Shown: positions 8,132 through 17,325, counted from the stretch's first letter. The stretch is DNA of 64,000 nucleotides from Methylobacterium mesophilicum (GCF_022179445.1 NZ_BPQU01000013.1:85610-149609); one strand, 5' to 3'. Translations and numbers: made by a program. Notes: generated from the sequence alone by a model not told the origin.

Positions 8132-8641
8132 CTACGCCTTCCGATGGAGCCGCGAGGTGAGGATTGCGGAGAGCCCAACCGGGGCCGGACCCATCGGGTC
8201 GACGCCGACATCGTACTGCTTCGGCATCGGCTTGAGCTTGCCATGGCTGTGGCCGTGCAGGTTGAGGGCGCCCCGGCCCATCCCGTTCCAGGTCCGGAAC
8301 GCATAGTGGCACAGCACCACCATCCGGTCGTCGACCACGCGTTCCGCGTAGTGGCGCACCGAGGCCCAGCCGGGGGCCTCAAGGGTGTCGGGACCGTCGT
8401 TGTTGCCCACGATCAGGTGCTTCTCGCCGTTGAGCCCGTCGAGGATCTCGCGGATCCGCGCCCCGCTCGGGCCGAGGGCGAAATCCCCGAGGTGCCAGAC
8501 CGTGTCGCCGGGGGCCACGGCGGCGTTCCAGGCTGCGATCAGGCCGGCATCGTGGGCTTCGAGATCCGGGTAAGGCCTGTGGTCGAAGCGCAGCGCGCGC
8601 AGGTCGCCGAAATGGGTATCGCCCGTGAAGAAGGTGGCCAC
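8132..8641 (-). CDS. Metallophosphoesterase
   Basis: 169 residues from a GTG start with GAGGAA upstream. The calcineurin-like metal-binding motifs are complete: GDTHFGD near the N-terminus, HLGDFALG, GNNDG, a LCHYAF histidine and HGHSHG. This single-domain architecture is seen in small cytosolic phosphoesterases of the YfcE/MJ0936-like type that hydrolyse phosphodiesters with Mn2+ or Ni2+. The natural substrate is not predictable. It appears to be transcribed alone. Confidence 0.85.
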   Translation of the reverse strand: MATFFTGDTHFGDLRALRFDHRPYPDLEAHDAGLIAAWNAAVAPGDTVWHLGDFALGPSGARIREILDGLNGEKHLIVGNNDGPDTLEAPGWASVRHYAERVVDDRMVVLCHYAFRTWNGMGRGALNLHGHSHGKLKPMPKQYDVGVDPMGPAPVGLSAILTSRLHRKA

Positions 8642-8719
8642 CTGTGCGATTCCTCAAGCGTTCGTCCCGACGTCCATACGACCGACCATGGCGATGGCCA
8701 CCGGAAACCGCAGAGGGCA

Positions 8720-8754
8720 GCGCCGATCCCGCGGCTTGACCGCGGGATCGGCGC
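8720..8754. terminator. Perfect 15-bp hairpin between two minus-strand genes
   Basis: GCGCCGATCCCGCGG and its exact complement flank a 5-base spacer. It lies just downstream of the DJ-1 family gene, where a minus-strand terminator would be expected. The short TTT follows on the plus strand only, so it may act as a bidirectional barrier or simply as an mRNA end hairpin. Confidence 0.5.
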
Positions 8755-8766
8755 TTTGCGAAATCC

Positions 8767-9345
8767 TCAGGCCGCCAACTGCCGGGTGCCGTGGCCGCCT
8801 TCCTGGATCTCCTCGACGATCTTCGCGCAGAAGGCGTCGAGGTCGCCCGGGTTGCGGCTGGTGATGACGCCCTGGTCGGTCACCACCTCCCGGTCGTGCC
8901 AGCGGCCACCGGCGTTGATCACGTCGGTGCGGATCGACGCGAAAGAGGTCATGTCGCGGCCCTTGGCCGCGCCCGCCTCGATCAACAGCCACGGGGCGTG
9001 GCAGATCGCGGCCACGACCTTGCCGGAGGTGAAGAAGCTCCGGATCACCTCCAGGGCCTTGGGCTCGAGCCGGAGCTTGTCCGGATTGATCTGGCCGCCC
9101 GGAAGCACCAGGGCGTCGTAGTCGGCGGGATCGACGCGCTCGAGATCGATGTCGACCGCGACCTCCTTGCCCCAATCGGTCTTGTCCCAGCCCCGGATCG
9201 TACCCTTGCTCTCGCGGGATTGCGGCGCCGACACCGCGACGGAGGCGCCGGCTTCGGCCAGCCTGGCTTGCGGAACGGTCAGTTCGCTTTCCTCGAAGCC
9301 GTCTGTGGCGAGGATCAGGATCTTGGCCTGGCGGATATCGGGCAT
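8767..9345 (-). CDS. DJ-1/PfpI family protein (type 1 glutamine amidotransferase-like)
   Basis: 192 residues; the ATG at 9345 is chosen because GGAGGC precedes it and similarity begins at MPDIRQAKILIL. The DJ-1/ThiJ/PfpI fold is shown by ILATDGFEESEL, ALVLPGG and the nucleophile elbow AAICHAPWLL with its cysteine. The conserved N-terminal glutamate is in the FEESEL motif. Members act as glyoxalases, deglycases or proteases and are often stress-linked. It is close to the YhbO/PfpI subgroup by length and motif. The divergent upstream gene encodes a proline-rich protein. Confidence 0.87.
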   Translation of the reverse strand: MPDIRQAKILILATDGFEESELTVPQARLAEAGASVAVSAPQSRESKGTIRGWDKTDWGKEVAVDIDLERVDPADYDALVLPGGQINPDKLRLEPKALEVIRSFFTSGKVVAAICHAPWLLIEAGAAKGRDMTSFASIRTDVINAGGRWHDREVVTDQGVITSRNPGDLDAFCAKIVEEIQEGGHGTRQLAA

Positions 9346-9489
9346 GGCGAGCCTCCTTCTGGGGGTTTGCCCGGACAACCGAGGTCGATAGGCCGTGTTC
9401 CGATGGCGGCGGATCGCGAGGCCGTCGCCTGGAACCCCCGGAGGAGCGGCCCGTTGGTCCGGCATCTCGAAAACCAACAGGAGACCGCC

Positions 9490-9693
9490 ATGGCCAACCC
9501 AGGCCTTCCCGAGCCTACGCCCGGCGATCTGCCGCCTCCGCCGCCCACGCCCGACGAGGAGCCGGATATCGGACCGACCGGACCGCGCTCGCCCTATCCC
9601 GTGAACGATCCCGGCATCGGCGAGCCGGGCGGGCCGGGCTCGGAGCCCGATGTCTTCCCGGGGGCGCCCACCGACCCGGGCACCCGGATGTGA
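9490..9693 (+). CDS. Small proline/glycine-rich disordered protein
   Basis: 67 residues from an ATG preceded by AACAGGAGA, an excellent ribosome site. The composition is dominated by Pro, Gly, Asp and Glu with a run of six prolines near residue 15, so it should be unstructured. There is no signal peptide and no known domain. The good start site and lack of stop codons despite odd composition favour a real gene. Its stop codon lies inside a short tandem repeat. Function unknown. Confidence 0.6.
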   Translation: MANPGLPEPTPGDLPPPPPTPDEEPDIGPTGPRSPYPVNDPGIGEPGGPGSEPDVFPGAPTDPGTRM

Positions 9694-9725
9694 TCCGACC
9701 GGATGTGATCCGACCGGATGTGATC
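9686..9725. repeat. 15-bp tandem repeat over two convergent stop codons
   Basis: The unit GGATGTGATCCGACC occurs twice followed by a 10-bp partial copy. It contains the stop codon of the proline-rich gene and runs into the stop codon of the convergent minus-strand gene. Confidence 0.75.
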
Positions 9726-10113
9726 AATGGCCGCCGTGCGAGGTGCGTACGTCGCGCGGCGCGCTGAGGATCTCGGAGAGGCTCGTCACCACGTGGCGGG
9801 CCTCTTCGTCCGTCAGGCGCAACTGGAACGGCGGCAGCGCGCCCGCCTGAAGTGCGACGACGGCCTGCCCCTCCTCGTCGGTGCCGATCTCGATCGCCGA
9901 GGACGTCACGTCCAGCATGGCGATTTCTTCGTCGCCCAGGCCGTCGCCCAGGTCCGGCTCGTCCGTGTCGTCGATGGCCGTGAGGAGTTGGCCGACGGCG
10001 CGCACCAGCGCGCGCGCGGCGCGGGCATCCATCACCACCGCCGTCGCCTGATCGTCCTTCTGAAAGGACAGCTGGATGTTCGCACCGTCCAGCGAGACCG
10101 AAATGCCTGCCAT
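9724..10113 (-). CDS. Conserved hypothetical protein
   Basis: 129 residues from the ATG at 10113; an in-frame ATG at 10167 would add 18 residues of doubtful quality. The protein is acidic and soluble with no signal peptide and no recognised domain. It alternates beta-like segments (ISVSLDGANIQLSF, VVALQAGALPPFQLRL) with a helix rich in alanine (ARAARALVRAVGQLL). It ends in a short histidine/glycine tail. Codon use is like that of its neighbours. Convergent with the proline-rich gene; no functional clue. Confidence 0.6.
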   Translation of the reverse strand: MAGISVSLDGANIQLSFQKDDQATAVVMDARAARALVRAVGQLLTAIDDTDEPDLGDGLGDEEIAMLDVTSSAIEIGTDEEGQAVVALQAGALPPFQLRLTDEEARHVVTSLSEILSAPRDVRTSHGGH

Positions 10114-10430
10114 GTATCGCCCGGGAGCCTCGCGCCTTAACTGCCTGTCCGCGTTCCGTATATGCATCGGGACCGGCGGAAATCCCAGGGGGCGTCACGC
10201 CGCCGCGGTGGTCGCGTCGCGGCCCGCGACGCAGAAGTTGTGCCCGAAACGCCTTGTTGCCGCCGCAGCCAGCGCCTAAATGATGCGTCGGGGGGCTTAC
10301 CCACCGAGACCGGCGCTTTTCAACGCCCAGCGTCTCGCGCCCTGCCACACTGGCCAACCCAGCAAGACCGTGGTGCATCGCGCGGCTTTTTCGCCGTGCG
10401 CATGGCCTATGGACGAACGAGGTACCCTAC

Positions 10431-10640
10431 GTGAATACCGGCACTGTGAAGTGGTATAACGAGACCAAGGGCTACGGCTTCATTCAGCCCGACGATGGCG
10501 GCAAGGACGTTTTCGTTCACATCTCCGCCGTAGAGCGGGCTGGGATGCGCAACTTGGTCGAGGGCCAGCGGCTCTCGTACGAGATCCTGACGGACAAGCG
10601 CAGCGGCAAGGACGCCGCCGGCAACCTTCAGGCGGCCTGA
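10431..10640 (+). CDS. cspA: Cold shock domain protein
   Basis: 69 residues from a GTG start. The cold shock OB-fold is unmistakable: TVKWYNETKGYGFIQPDD contains RNP1 (KGYGFI) and DVFVHISAVERAGM contains RNP2 (VFVHI). Members bind single-stranded RNA and DNA and act as RNA chaperones. The 260-bp upstream gap probably holds a promoter and long leader, as is usual in this family. A small hypothetical gene follows 157 bp downstream on the same strand. Confidence 0.92.
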   Translation: MNTGTVKWYNETKGYGFIQPDDGGKDVFVHISAVERAGMRNLVEGQRLSYEILTDKRSGKDAAGNLQAA

Positions 10641-10797
10641 ACCCCAGCGGGTTCTTACCGGCCGCGCGGCGGCTCCCCCTTCCGACGCTTCCATCCGGGC
10701 GAGACCGTCCGGACGAGGGGGCGTCGGAGGCAACCAGCAGAAACGACGCCGGGCGCGCACAGACGTCCGGTCCAGAAAAGAAAAGACACACACGATA

Positions 10798-11034
10798 ATG
10801 ATGTTCGAATACACGCGGCGCCGCGGCGTCCGCTCCCCCGTCACCGACGCATCGACCTTCCGGGTCGGTCGGCTGGCCCGGGCCAATTCCGCGACCGAGG
10901 CCAAGACCGATCTGAGCAACCTGATCGATCGGTCCTACAATTATCACTCCCCGCGGGAACTGCGTTGGCATCTGGCCGAGCGTCTGGGGCTGGCCCCCAA
11001 CGCCGTGGTCATCCGCGAGGCGGCGGCGGCCTGA
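10798..11034 (+). CDS. Hypothetical protein downstream of cspA
   Basis: 78 residues starting with two adjacent ATG codons (10798 and 10801); AGAAAAGA lies upstream. The product is basic at the N-terminus (EYTRRRGVR) and has a helical C-terminal half (SPRELRWHLAERLGLAPNAVVIREA). No domain is recognised. Position after cspA and coding composition support a real gene. Function unknown. Confidence 0.55.
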   Translation: MMFEYTRRRGVRSPVTDASTFRVGRLARANSATEAKTDLSNLIDRSYNYHSPRELRWHLAERLGLAPNAVVIREAAAA

Positions 11035-11357
11035 GGGCCGCCGTTCCTTCTGGGATATTCCAGCCGCTCGTGACGTATGGAGCCGTGTTCGATCTCGGAT
11101 CGAGCGCGGCTCTTGCGCGTCGTCGATCTGGCGTATGGCGCGTATTCCCGCCGCTCCTTTCCCGGGCACATGCAGCGCCAGCGGAATGCGACCCGGGACC
11201 CGGCACATAACACCGCGCAGCGGCATCGTCGGCTCTCAGGCCGTGCCGCTGCGCGGCGCTTCCCCCGCTCGGTCCCGGATCATCTTCCACTCGCGTCCCA
11301 GGTGTCCCGCCAGCTGTCCGGCAAAGGGGGCGCGTGCGCCTCTTGCGCGGCGGTGCG
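11035..11357. other. Non-coding gap, nothing recognised
   Basis: 323 bp downstream of the hypothetical gene and convergent with the phosphatase gene. No gene, RNA or strong hairpin was identified. Confidence 0.4.
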
Positions 11358-12173
11358 CTACCGGTCCCAGGCCGCCAACACCCGATCGCGCAGCGCGACT
11401 GGCGTCGCCAGCAATTCGCCGTGGACGGGGTCCGGCCGATTGTAGGTGGTCGCCTCGCCCTTGAGGTCGCAGACCGTTCCGCCCGCCTCGCGCAGGATCA
11501 GGTCGGCCGCCGCGATGTCCCAGTCCCGGGCATTGCCGGAAATCAGCCCGACATCGACCGAGCCTTCCGCGACCCGGGCGAGCCGCAGGGCAAGCGACGG
11601 GATACGGTCGATCCGCTCGAAATCGACGCCGGCGCCGGCCCCGCGCGACAGGCGGTCGAGCATCGGCTTGGGGCCGGTGATGCGCGCCCCCGGAAGCGCC
11701 TCCTTCGAATCGACCCGGATCGGCTCGCCGTTGCGGGTCGCGCCGCGTCCGAGCACGGCCTCGTAATCAGCGTTGCCTACCGGGGCGTGGACGAAGCCAA
11801 TCCGCGGCTGTCCACCCGCCAGCAGGGCGACCGCGATCGACCAGTCGGGATGGCCGGACAGGAACGCCCGGGTGCCGTCGATCGGATCGACGATCCACAC
11901 CAGGTCGTGGCCGAGCCGCGCCGGATCGTCCGCGGTCTCCTCCGACAGCCACGCCGCCGCGGGCACCAGCGCGCTCAGGCGGATCTTCAGGAAGGTGTCG
12001 ACCGCGACATCCGCCTCCGTCACCGGAGACCCGCCCGCCTTCGACCAGATCCGTGCGGAGGTCTGTCCGCCCAGCTTGAAGTACGGGCGGGCGATGTCGG
12101 CGGCCTCGCGCATGACCGCGCGCAGGTCCGGCATCAGGGCGGAGACGGCCGCGTCGGTGATGGGCTCGGGCAT
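11358..12173 (-). CDS. Inositol monophosphatase family protein (CysQ-like)
   Basis: 271 residues; the ATG at 12173 has GCGGAGCG upstream and removes a non-conserved leader. Li+-sensitive phosphatase motifs are present: LSEETADD, the metal site WIVDPIDGTRAFLSG, and the C-terminal signature WDIAAADLILREAGG. The family contains inositol monophosphatases, histidinol phosphatases and 3'(2'),5'-bisphosphate nucleotidases. The FLSGHPDWSIAVALL segment after DPIDGT and overall length resemble CysQ, which removes the by-product PAP of sulphate assimilation. The exact substrate is uncertain. Confidence 0.83.
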   Translation of the reverse strand: MPEPITDAAVSALMPDLRAVMREAADIARPYFKLGGQTSARIWSKAGGSPVTEADVAVDTFLKIRLSALVPAAAWLSEETADDPARLGHDLVWIVDPIDGTRAFLSGHPDWSIAVALLAGGQPRIGFVHAPVGNADYEAVLGRGATRNGEPIRVDSKEALPGARITGPKPMLDRLSRGAGAGVDFERIDRIPSLALRLARVAEGSVDVGLISGNARDWDIAAADLILREAGGTVCDLKGEATTYNRPDPVHGELLATPVALRDRVLAAWDR

Positions 12174-12550
12174 CGCGCTCCGCAGGGCATGCGTCAGGCC
12201 CGGGATCGGGCCACGTCTGGGCCTCCGCCCGGCAGGTCGGATGAAGTGAGCCGGCTCGGCAGGCGGTGCTGGGTACCGGAGGGCCGTGCCGCCCGGTTCC
12301 GTGCGTTGTAGGGCGCTGCCGGCACGGCCACAAGGATCCGCACTCTGCCCCCGGGATCGATCGAGACCGATCGATCTTCGCAAGGATCTGTTGAGCATTC
12401 AAGGAAGCATTGAGCATTCCTCAAATGACATCCCCGTCCAGAATCGCTTAACGACGGTGATTAAGCTGTGCGGAGGAGTTCGGGTGCGATTTTGCTTGGC
12501 ATAACCGACGGCCCCGAGCGGGCCGCCACTTGCTCCAGGGACCCGGAAAG
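12174..12550. other. Intergenic region between divergent genes
   Basis: 377 bp with no gene. It holds a direct repeat of TTGAGCATTC (about 12390-12420) and a TTAA-N9-TTAA element (12449-12465). Promoters for both flanking genes should be here. Confidence 0.45.
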
Positions 12551-13063
12551 ATGAACACTTCCTCGTTCACGGACGAACGCCGCGAAGGACTTTCGATGGA
12601 TGCCCGTGGGGCCGCTGCTCTGGCCGATTTCGCTATCGCCGCATCGCCGCTTCCGGTGATCGGCCGCGTCTCCGGCGCCCGCAAGGCCGCCGGAATCGCC
12701 CTGGCCTACGCCACCGAGGACGCCGAGATCTGCGGCGCCGACCGGTTCAGCCTGATCCTGGTCGATGCCGAGGGCGAGGAGCTGGATCGCCTCGGCTGCT
12801 TCGACGAGGACGACGTGGTCGCCGTCTGGCGCGACATCGCCGCCCGGGCCGGGCTGGTCCGCATGATCGTCCGGGAGGATGGTGTCCTGGTGCCGGTCTC
12901 CGAGCAGATCGGCCGGCTGATCCTCGGGCGCGTGCGCATCCGCCGCCGGCATGCCGGGCTCGGCGCCCGCCGTCCGCGCTTCCTCGCCCGCCGCAAGACC
13001 GGCCGTCTTCCGGCCCGGCCGCAGATCTTTCGTGGTGAGAACGAGATCATCGCCCGCACCTGA
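12551..13063 (+). CDS. Conserved hypothetical protein
   Basis: 170 residues from the ATG at 12551, directly after GGAAAG. The middle part (VIGRVSGARKAAGIALAYATEDAEI onward) has the look of a small globular domain with ordered strands and helices; the C-terminal 50 residues are very basic (RVRIRRRHAGLGARRPRF). The basic tail might bind nucleic acid or membrane lipid. No known domain was recognised. It is convergent with ubiA, with only 15 bp between the stop codons. Confidence 0.6.
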   Translation: MNTSSFTDERREGLSMDARGAAALADFAIAASPLPVIGRVSGARKAAGIALAYATEDAEICGADRFSLILVDAEGEELDRLGCFDEDDVVAVWRDIAARAGLVRMIVREDGVLVPVSEQIGRLILGRVRIRRRHAGLGARRPRFLARRKTGRLPARPQIFRGENEIIART

Positions 13064-13078
13064 GACCCCGGACGAACC

Positions 13079-14026
13079 TCAGGACAGGCTGCGCACCACC
13101 GCGTCCGCCGCGAGGCCCACGAACAGGATCAGGCCGGCGTCCCGGTTCGAGCGGAACAGCGTGAGCGCCCCGCGCCCGTCACGTTCCCGGAACGACAGGA
13201 CCTGCCAGGCCAGATGCCCGGCGAAGGCCGCGACCCCGATCCACCCGACCAGTCCCGCCCCCGCATCCCTGGCCGCCAGCGCCACGAAGCCCGCCGCGAG
13301 CGCGTAGCACAGGCCTACGGCGCCCCTGACGTGCCGGCCGAACAGCCGGGCCGAGGAGTGGATCCCGGCAATCTCGTCGTCCTCGATGTCCTGGACCGCG
13401 TAGATCGTGTCATAGCCCACCACCCAGCAGATCGTGCCCGCGTAGAGCAGCAGCGCCGGGGCATCGAGCCGGGCGAACAGGGCCGCCCAGCCCATCAGCG
13501 CGCCCCACGCGAAGGCCAGCCCCAGCACCGCCTGCGGCATCGGCATCACCCGCTTCATGAACGGATAGATCGCCACCGGCAGAAGGGAGCAGAGCCCGAC
13601 GATCACGGCCTGCTCATTGAACTGGAGCAGCACCGCCAGCCCGACCAGCGCCTGAGCCAGCAGGAACAGGGCCGCGTGGCGCGGCCGGATCTGTCCGGAG
13701 GGAAGCGGGCGTTGCCGGGTTCGTTCGACCTGCGCGTCGAGGTCGCGGTCGGCGATGTCGTTGTAGGTCGAGCCCGCCCCGCGCATCGCCACCGCGCCCA
13801 CCAGGAACAGCAGGCAGTGCCAGGGATCGGGGAAGGACAGGTCCGCCTTGATCGCCGCCAGCGCGGAGGACCACCAGCACGGCAGCAGGAGAAGCCACCA
13901 CCCGATCGGCCGGTCGATCCGCGCCAGGCGCAGATAGGGCCGCCAGGACCGAGGCGCCGCGCGCTCGACCCAGTGTCCGGTGACCGCGTCGGCCGGACGT
14001 CCGTCCCCCGCTGCCGTCCCGCTCAT
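13079..14026 (-). CDS. ubiA: 4-hydroxybenzoate polyprenyltransferase UbiA
   Basis: 315 residues from the ATG at 14026, which has CGGAGA upstream. Both aspartate-rich motifs of the UbiA superfamily are present: AGSTYNDIADRDLDAQVE with NDxxDxxxD, and YAVQDIEDDEIAGIHS. Seven to nine hydrophobic segments follow, for example WWLLLLPCWWSSALAAI and AVLGLAFAWGALMGWAALF. The enzyme attaches the polyprenyl chain to 4-hydroxybenzoate in ubiquinone synthesis, at the inner membrane. Length and motifs fit UbiA rather than the haem or chlorophyll branches of the family. Confidence 0.92.
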   Translation of the reverse strand: MSGTAAGDGRPADAVTGHWVERAAPRSWRPYLRLARIDRPIGWWLLLLPCWWSSALAAIKADLSFPDPWHCLLFLVGAVAMRGAGSTYNDIADRDLDAQVERTRQRPLPSGQIRPRHAALFLLAQALVGLAVLLQFNEQAVIVGLCSLLPVAIYPFMKRVMPMPQAVLGLAFAWGALMGWAALFARLDAPALLLYAGTICWVVGYDTIYAVQDIEDDEIAGIHSSARLFGRHVRGAVGLCYALAAGFVALAARDAGAGLVGWIGVAAFAGHLAWQVLSFRERDGRGALTLFRSNRDAGLILFVGLAADAVVRSLS

Positions 14027-14110
14027 CGGTCGGATCTCCGGTCGTCCCACGTACGCATCCCCCCGTCTCGGAGGGGGGCCGCGCCGGACCCGCAATCCTC
14101 TCGGACGGCC

Positions 14111-14581
14111 TTACAGCGCGCCTTGCGGCAGCTTGAAGCTGCCGGTCAAGCCCGGGCCGCCGAGCAGGCCGCTGCTGGCGCCGTTCTGCGCCTGGGCGCG
14201 GGCCTGGGCCTCCATCTTGGTGGCTTGGGCCGCGACGCTGCAGATCTTGGTGCGGATGCCGCTGACCTTCAGGTGATCGGCCTTGAAGCCCTCGGCGAAC
14301 GAATCCGGGATCGAGCACCATTCCTTGTTGGCGGTGATCCACTTGATGCCTTCGGCGCCGTTGGACTGCAGCTTGCCGAACAGCGCGCAGGCCTCCTGCG
14401 GGGTCATCTTCTTCTTGCTGTTCGAGGCCGCGTTCGCGCGGGAGACCAGCGCCTTGCGCTCGGCCAGGGTCTTCTGGATCGTACCGCATTCCGGCGCGGC
14501 ACCCTGCGCGAAGGCCGCCGTTCCGAACAGCAGACCGCCGACGAGCGCCGCCGCCCCCAGACTCAAGCTCCCGTGTGCCAT
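14111..14581 (-). CDS. Secreted hypothetical protein
   Basis: 156 residues; the ATG at 14581 has GAGGGAG upstream. Residues 1-25 form a signal peptide with likely cleavage after AAFAQ. The mature part holds four cysteines (PECGTIQ, EACALFG, EWCSIPD, KICSVAA) and a helical region rich in Ala, Gln and Lys. It resembles small periplasmic proteins of Methylobacterium and Bradyrhizobium with no assigned role. It is 84 bp upstream of ubiA on the same strand. Confidence 0.7.
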   Translation of the reverse strand: MAHGSLSLGAAALVGGLLFGTAAFAQGAAPECGTIQKTLAERKALVSRANAASNSKKKMTPQEACALFGKLQSNGAEGIKWITANKEWCSIPDSFAEGFKADHLKVSGIRTKICSVAAQATKMEAQARAQAQNGASSGLLGGPGLTGSFKLPQGAL

Positions 14582-14811
14582 CCCGCGACTCCCTCGACGC
14601 CTGCCGGAACCCGCGTGACGCCGGCTCCACTCCGTTCCCTTGGGTTCGCCATAGGAATGTGGCGTCAATCGAGCGGCAAACCGGCGAGGCGTTGCGCGTG
14701 TGGGAGAAGCGCCAAAAAGTCGCCCTCGTAACCTTTCGGCAACATGTCGCTGGTTGCGGGTTGCCGAGGCGGCGCGTTGACAGCCCGGCCGGGCCGCGCG
14801 ACCACCCGGCC

Positions 14812-15564
14812 ATGCCGGCCTACGACTTCACCGCCCCCCGTCTCCACGTCGAACCGGACCTCGCCGCCGGAACCGTGCTGCCGCTCGACCGCGCCCAGGC
14901 GAATTACCTGCTCAACGTCCTGCGCCGGGGGCCGGACGACCCCGTGCTGGTGTTCAACGGGCGGGACGGCGAGTGGCGCGCGCATCTGGTCCAGACCGGC
15001 CGGAAGGGTGCGGACCTCCACGTCGCCGCGCGCACCCGCGCGCAGACGCCGCGCCCAGACCTGCACTACCTGTTCGCGCCCCTGAAGAGCGCGCGCCTGG
15101 ATTACCTGGCCCAGAAGGCGGTGGAGATGGGCGCCGGGACGATCCGCCCGGTCATCACCCGCTACACACAGGGCGAGCGGATCAACATGGACCGCCTGCG
15201 CGCCAACGCCGTCGAGGCGGCCGAGCAATGCGGCATCCTGGCGATCCCGGATTGTCCCGATCCGGACAAGCTCGGCCCCGTGCTCGCGGGCCTGGCGCCC
15301 GAGCGGCTGGTGGTGTTCTGCGACGAGGACGCCCCGGTGAGCGACCCGGTGCGGGCGCTCCGGGAGGCCGCCGACCCCGCCGCACCGCCGCCGCTGGCCG
15401 TCCTGGTCGGGCCGGAGGGCGGTTTCTCCGAGGAGGAGCGGACGGCGATCCGGGCCCGGCCCAACACCGTCGCGCTCTCCCTTGGGCCGCGCATCCTGCG
15501 GGCCGACACCGCTGCGGTGGCGGTGCTGACCCTTGTCCAGGCGGTGCTGGGCGACGCGCGCTGA
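14812..15564 (+). CDS. rsmE: 16S rRNA (uracil-1498-N3)-methyltransferase RsmE
   Basis: 250 residues. The ATG at 14812 is chosen because similarity begins at MPAYDFTAPRLHV. The N-terminal PUA-like domain (about 1-75) is followed by the SPOUT methyltransferase domain. The trefoil-knot motifs VLVGPEGGFSEEE and LSLGPRILRADTAA are clear, and the YLAQKAVEMGAG helix is typical. It methylates U1498 of 16S rRNA. The following gshA gene is 290 bp away on the same strand, so cotranscription is possible but uncertain. Confidence 0.92.
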   Translation: MPAYDFTAPRLHVEPDLAAGTVLPLDRAQANYLLNVLRRGPDDPVLVFNGRDGEWRAHLVQTGRKGADLHVAARTRAQTPRPDLHYLFAPLKSARLDYLAQKAVEMGAGTIRPVITRYTQGERINMDRLRANAVEAAEQCGILAIPDCPDPDKLGPVLAGLAPERLVVFCDEDAPVSDPVRALREAADPAAPPPLAVLVGPEGGFSEEERTAIRARPNTVALSLGPRILRADTAAVAVLTLVQAVLGDAR

Positions 15565-15854
15565 TCGGTGAGCCGATTGGAATCATGTGTGCCTGCGCAC
15601 ATCAGGGTGGCAGGCCGCGGGATTGTTCCGCCGAAGCGGGGTGAACCGGGCTCCCGGTTCACGGCGCCGCGTTGTCGGTTCCCGAAGCCTCGATTATGTC
15701 CCAGGACGGACGCCAGCCGCGCCGCGCTCTCGGAGCCGGCGCGGATGTCCGTCCGGTCTCCGCTCGCGGGACGGGGTTGAACCGGACGGACACGCTGGAG
15801 CAGTCCGGTGCGCTCCCATCCCAGGCATAGTTCACAGGCACGGGCAGGCAGCGC

Positions 15855-17222
15855 ATGGCGCGCGACAGCAACGACAACACGCCGCTCACCACGCGCGCCG
15901 AACTGATCGAGTGGTTCGCCGCCGGCGAGAAGCCGCCCGCGCGCTTCGCCATCGGCACGGAGCACGAGAAGATCCCGTTCTACCGGGAGAGCCGCGAGCC
16001 AGTGCCGTATGACGGCGAGCGGGGCATCCGCGCCCTGCTGGAAGGGCTCGCCCGCGAGACCGGCTGGGAGCCGATCCTCGACCTCGGCAACATCATCGGC
16101 CTGTCGGCCGAGGAGGGCGGGGCGATCTCGATCGAACCGGGCGGGCAGTTCGAGCTGTCCGGCGCGGCGCTACCGGACGTGCACGGCACCGCGGCCGAAC
16201 TCGCCACGCATCTCGCAGCCACGAAGCGCGCGGCCGACCCCCTCGATATCGGCTTCCTGACGCTGGGCATGAGCCCGCGCTGGCGCCGGGACGAGACGCC
16301 GGTCATGCCCAAGAGCCGCTACAAGATCATGGCCGGCTACATGCCGAAGGTCGGCTCGCTCGGCCTCGACATGATGCTGCGCACCGCCACCGTGCAGGTG
16401 AATCTCGACTTCGCCTCCGAGGCCGACATGGTGCGCAAGATGCGCGCCTCCCTGGCGCTCCAGCCGGTGGCCACCGCCTTGTTCGCCAACTCACCGTTCA
16501 CCGACGGGCGGCCCAACGGCTTCCTGTCGCGCCGCTCGGAGATCTGGCGCGACACCGACCCGCACCGCACCGGCATGCTGCCCTTCGCGTTCGAATCCGG
16601 CTTCGGATACGAAGCCTATGTCGACTGGCTGCTCGACATGCCGATGTACTTCGTCAAGCGCGGCGACATCTACCACGACGTGTCGGGCGCCTCCTTCCGC
16701 GACCTGATGGCCGGCAAGCTGGCGCAGCTCCCGGGCGAGTACGCCACGGTGGCAGACTGGGCGAACCACGCCTCCACGGCCTTCCCGGAAGTCCGGCTCA
16801 AGCGCTTCCTGGAGATGCGTGGCGCCGATGTCGGCGATCCTGGCATGATCGCCGCCCAGGCCGCGTTCTGGGCCGGGCTACTCTACGACGAATCGGCCCT
16901 CGACGCGGCCCTCGACCTGGTGAAGGGCTGGAGCCCGGCCAACCGGGAGGCCGCGCGAGCGACGGCGCCGCGCCTGGGGCTCGCCACGCCGGTCGCCAAC
17001 ACCACGCTCGGAGCCGTCGCCGCCGAGGCGCTGGCCATCGCGCGCGCGGGTCTTCGCGCACGGGCCCGGCGCGACGCCGAGGGCCGCGACGAGACCGTCT
17101 ACCTTCAGCCCCTGGAGGCGATCGTCACGGCGGGGCGCACCCGGGCCGACGACCTGCTCGCCGATTACGAGGGCCGCTGGGGTGCCTGCGTGCGCCCGGC
17201 CTTCTCGGAATGCGTGTTCTGA
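15855..17222 (+). CDS. gshA: Glutamate-cysteine ligase (plant/alphaproteobacterial type)
   Basis: 455 residues from the ATG at 15855. The GCS2 family is shown by FAIGTEHEKIPFYR (ATP/Mg site) near residue 35, EPGGQFELSG, and MLRTATVQVNLDF in the middle. Length matches the type found in plants and alphaproteobacteria rather than the gammaproteobacterial GshA. It makes gamma-glutamylcysteine, the first step of glutathione synthesis, which in methylotrophs also feeds glutathione-dependent formaldehyde or stress responses. No gshB is adjacent. Confidence 0.9.
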   Translation: MARDSNDNTPLTTRAELIEWFAAGEKPPARFAIGTEHEKIPFYRESREPVPYDGERGIRALLEGLARETGWEPILDLGNIIGLSAEEGGAISIEPGGQFELSGAALPDVHGTAAELATHLAATKRAADPLDIGFLTLGMSPRWRRDETPVMPKSRYKIMAGYMPKVGSLGLDMMLRTATVQVNLDFASEADMVRKMRASLALQPVATALFANSPFTDGRPNGFLSRRSEIWRDTDPHRTGMLPFAFESGFGYEAYVDWLLDMPMYFVKRGDIYHDVSGASFRDLMAGKLAQLPGEYATVADWANHASTAFPEVRLKRFLEMRGADVGDPGMIAAQAAFWAGLLYDESALDAALDLVKGWSPANREAARATAPRLGLATPVANTTLGAVAAEALAIARAGLRARARRDAEGRDETVYLQPLEAIVTAGRTRADDLLADYEGRWGACVRPAFSECVF

Positions 17223-17325
17223 ACCGCGCGCCATCGAGACCGTGCGGCCGCACACCGTGGCGCGGAACGAAGTGCGATACCTGACGGTTCTCACGCCGAT
17301 GGTTCAGCGCGTGGAGGAAGTGTCC

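Noticed and set aside
12447..12468. TTAA-N9-TTAA element upstream of the hypothetical gene at 12551, considered as a CtrA site
   Set aside because: CtrA boxes need a 7-base spacer; here it is 9, and no cell-cycle gene is adjacent.
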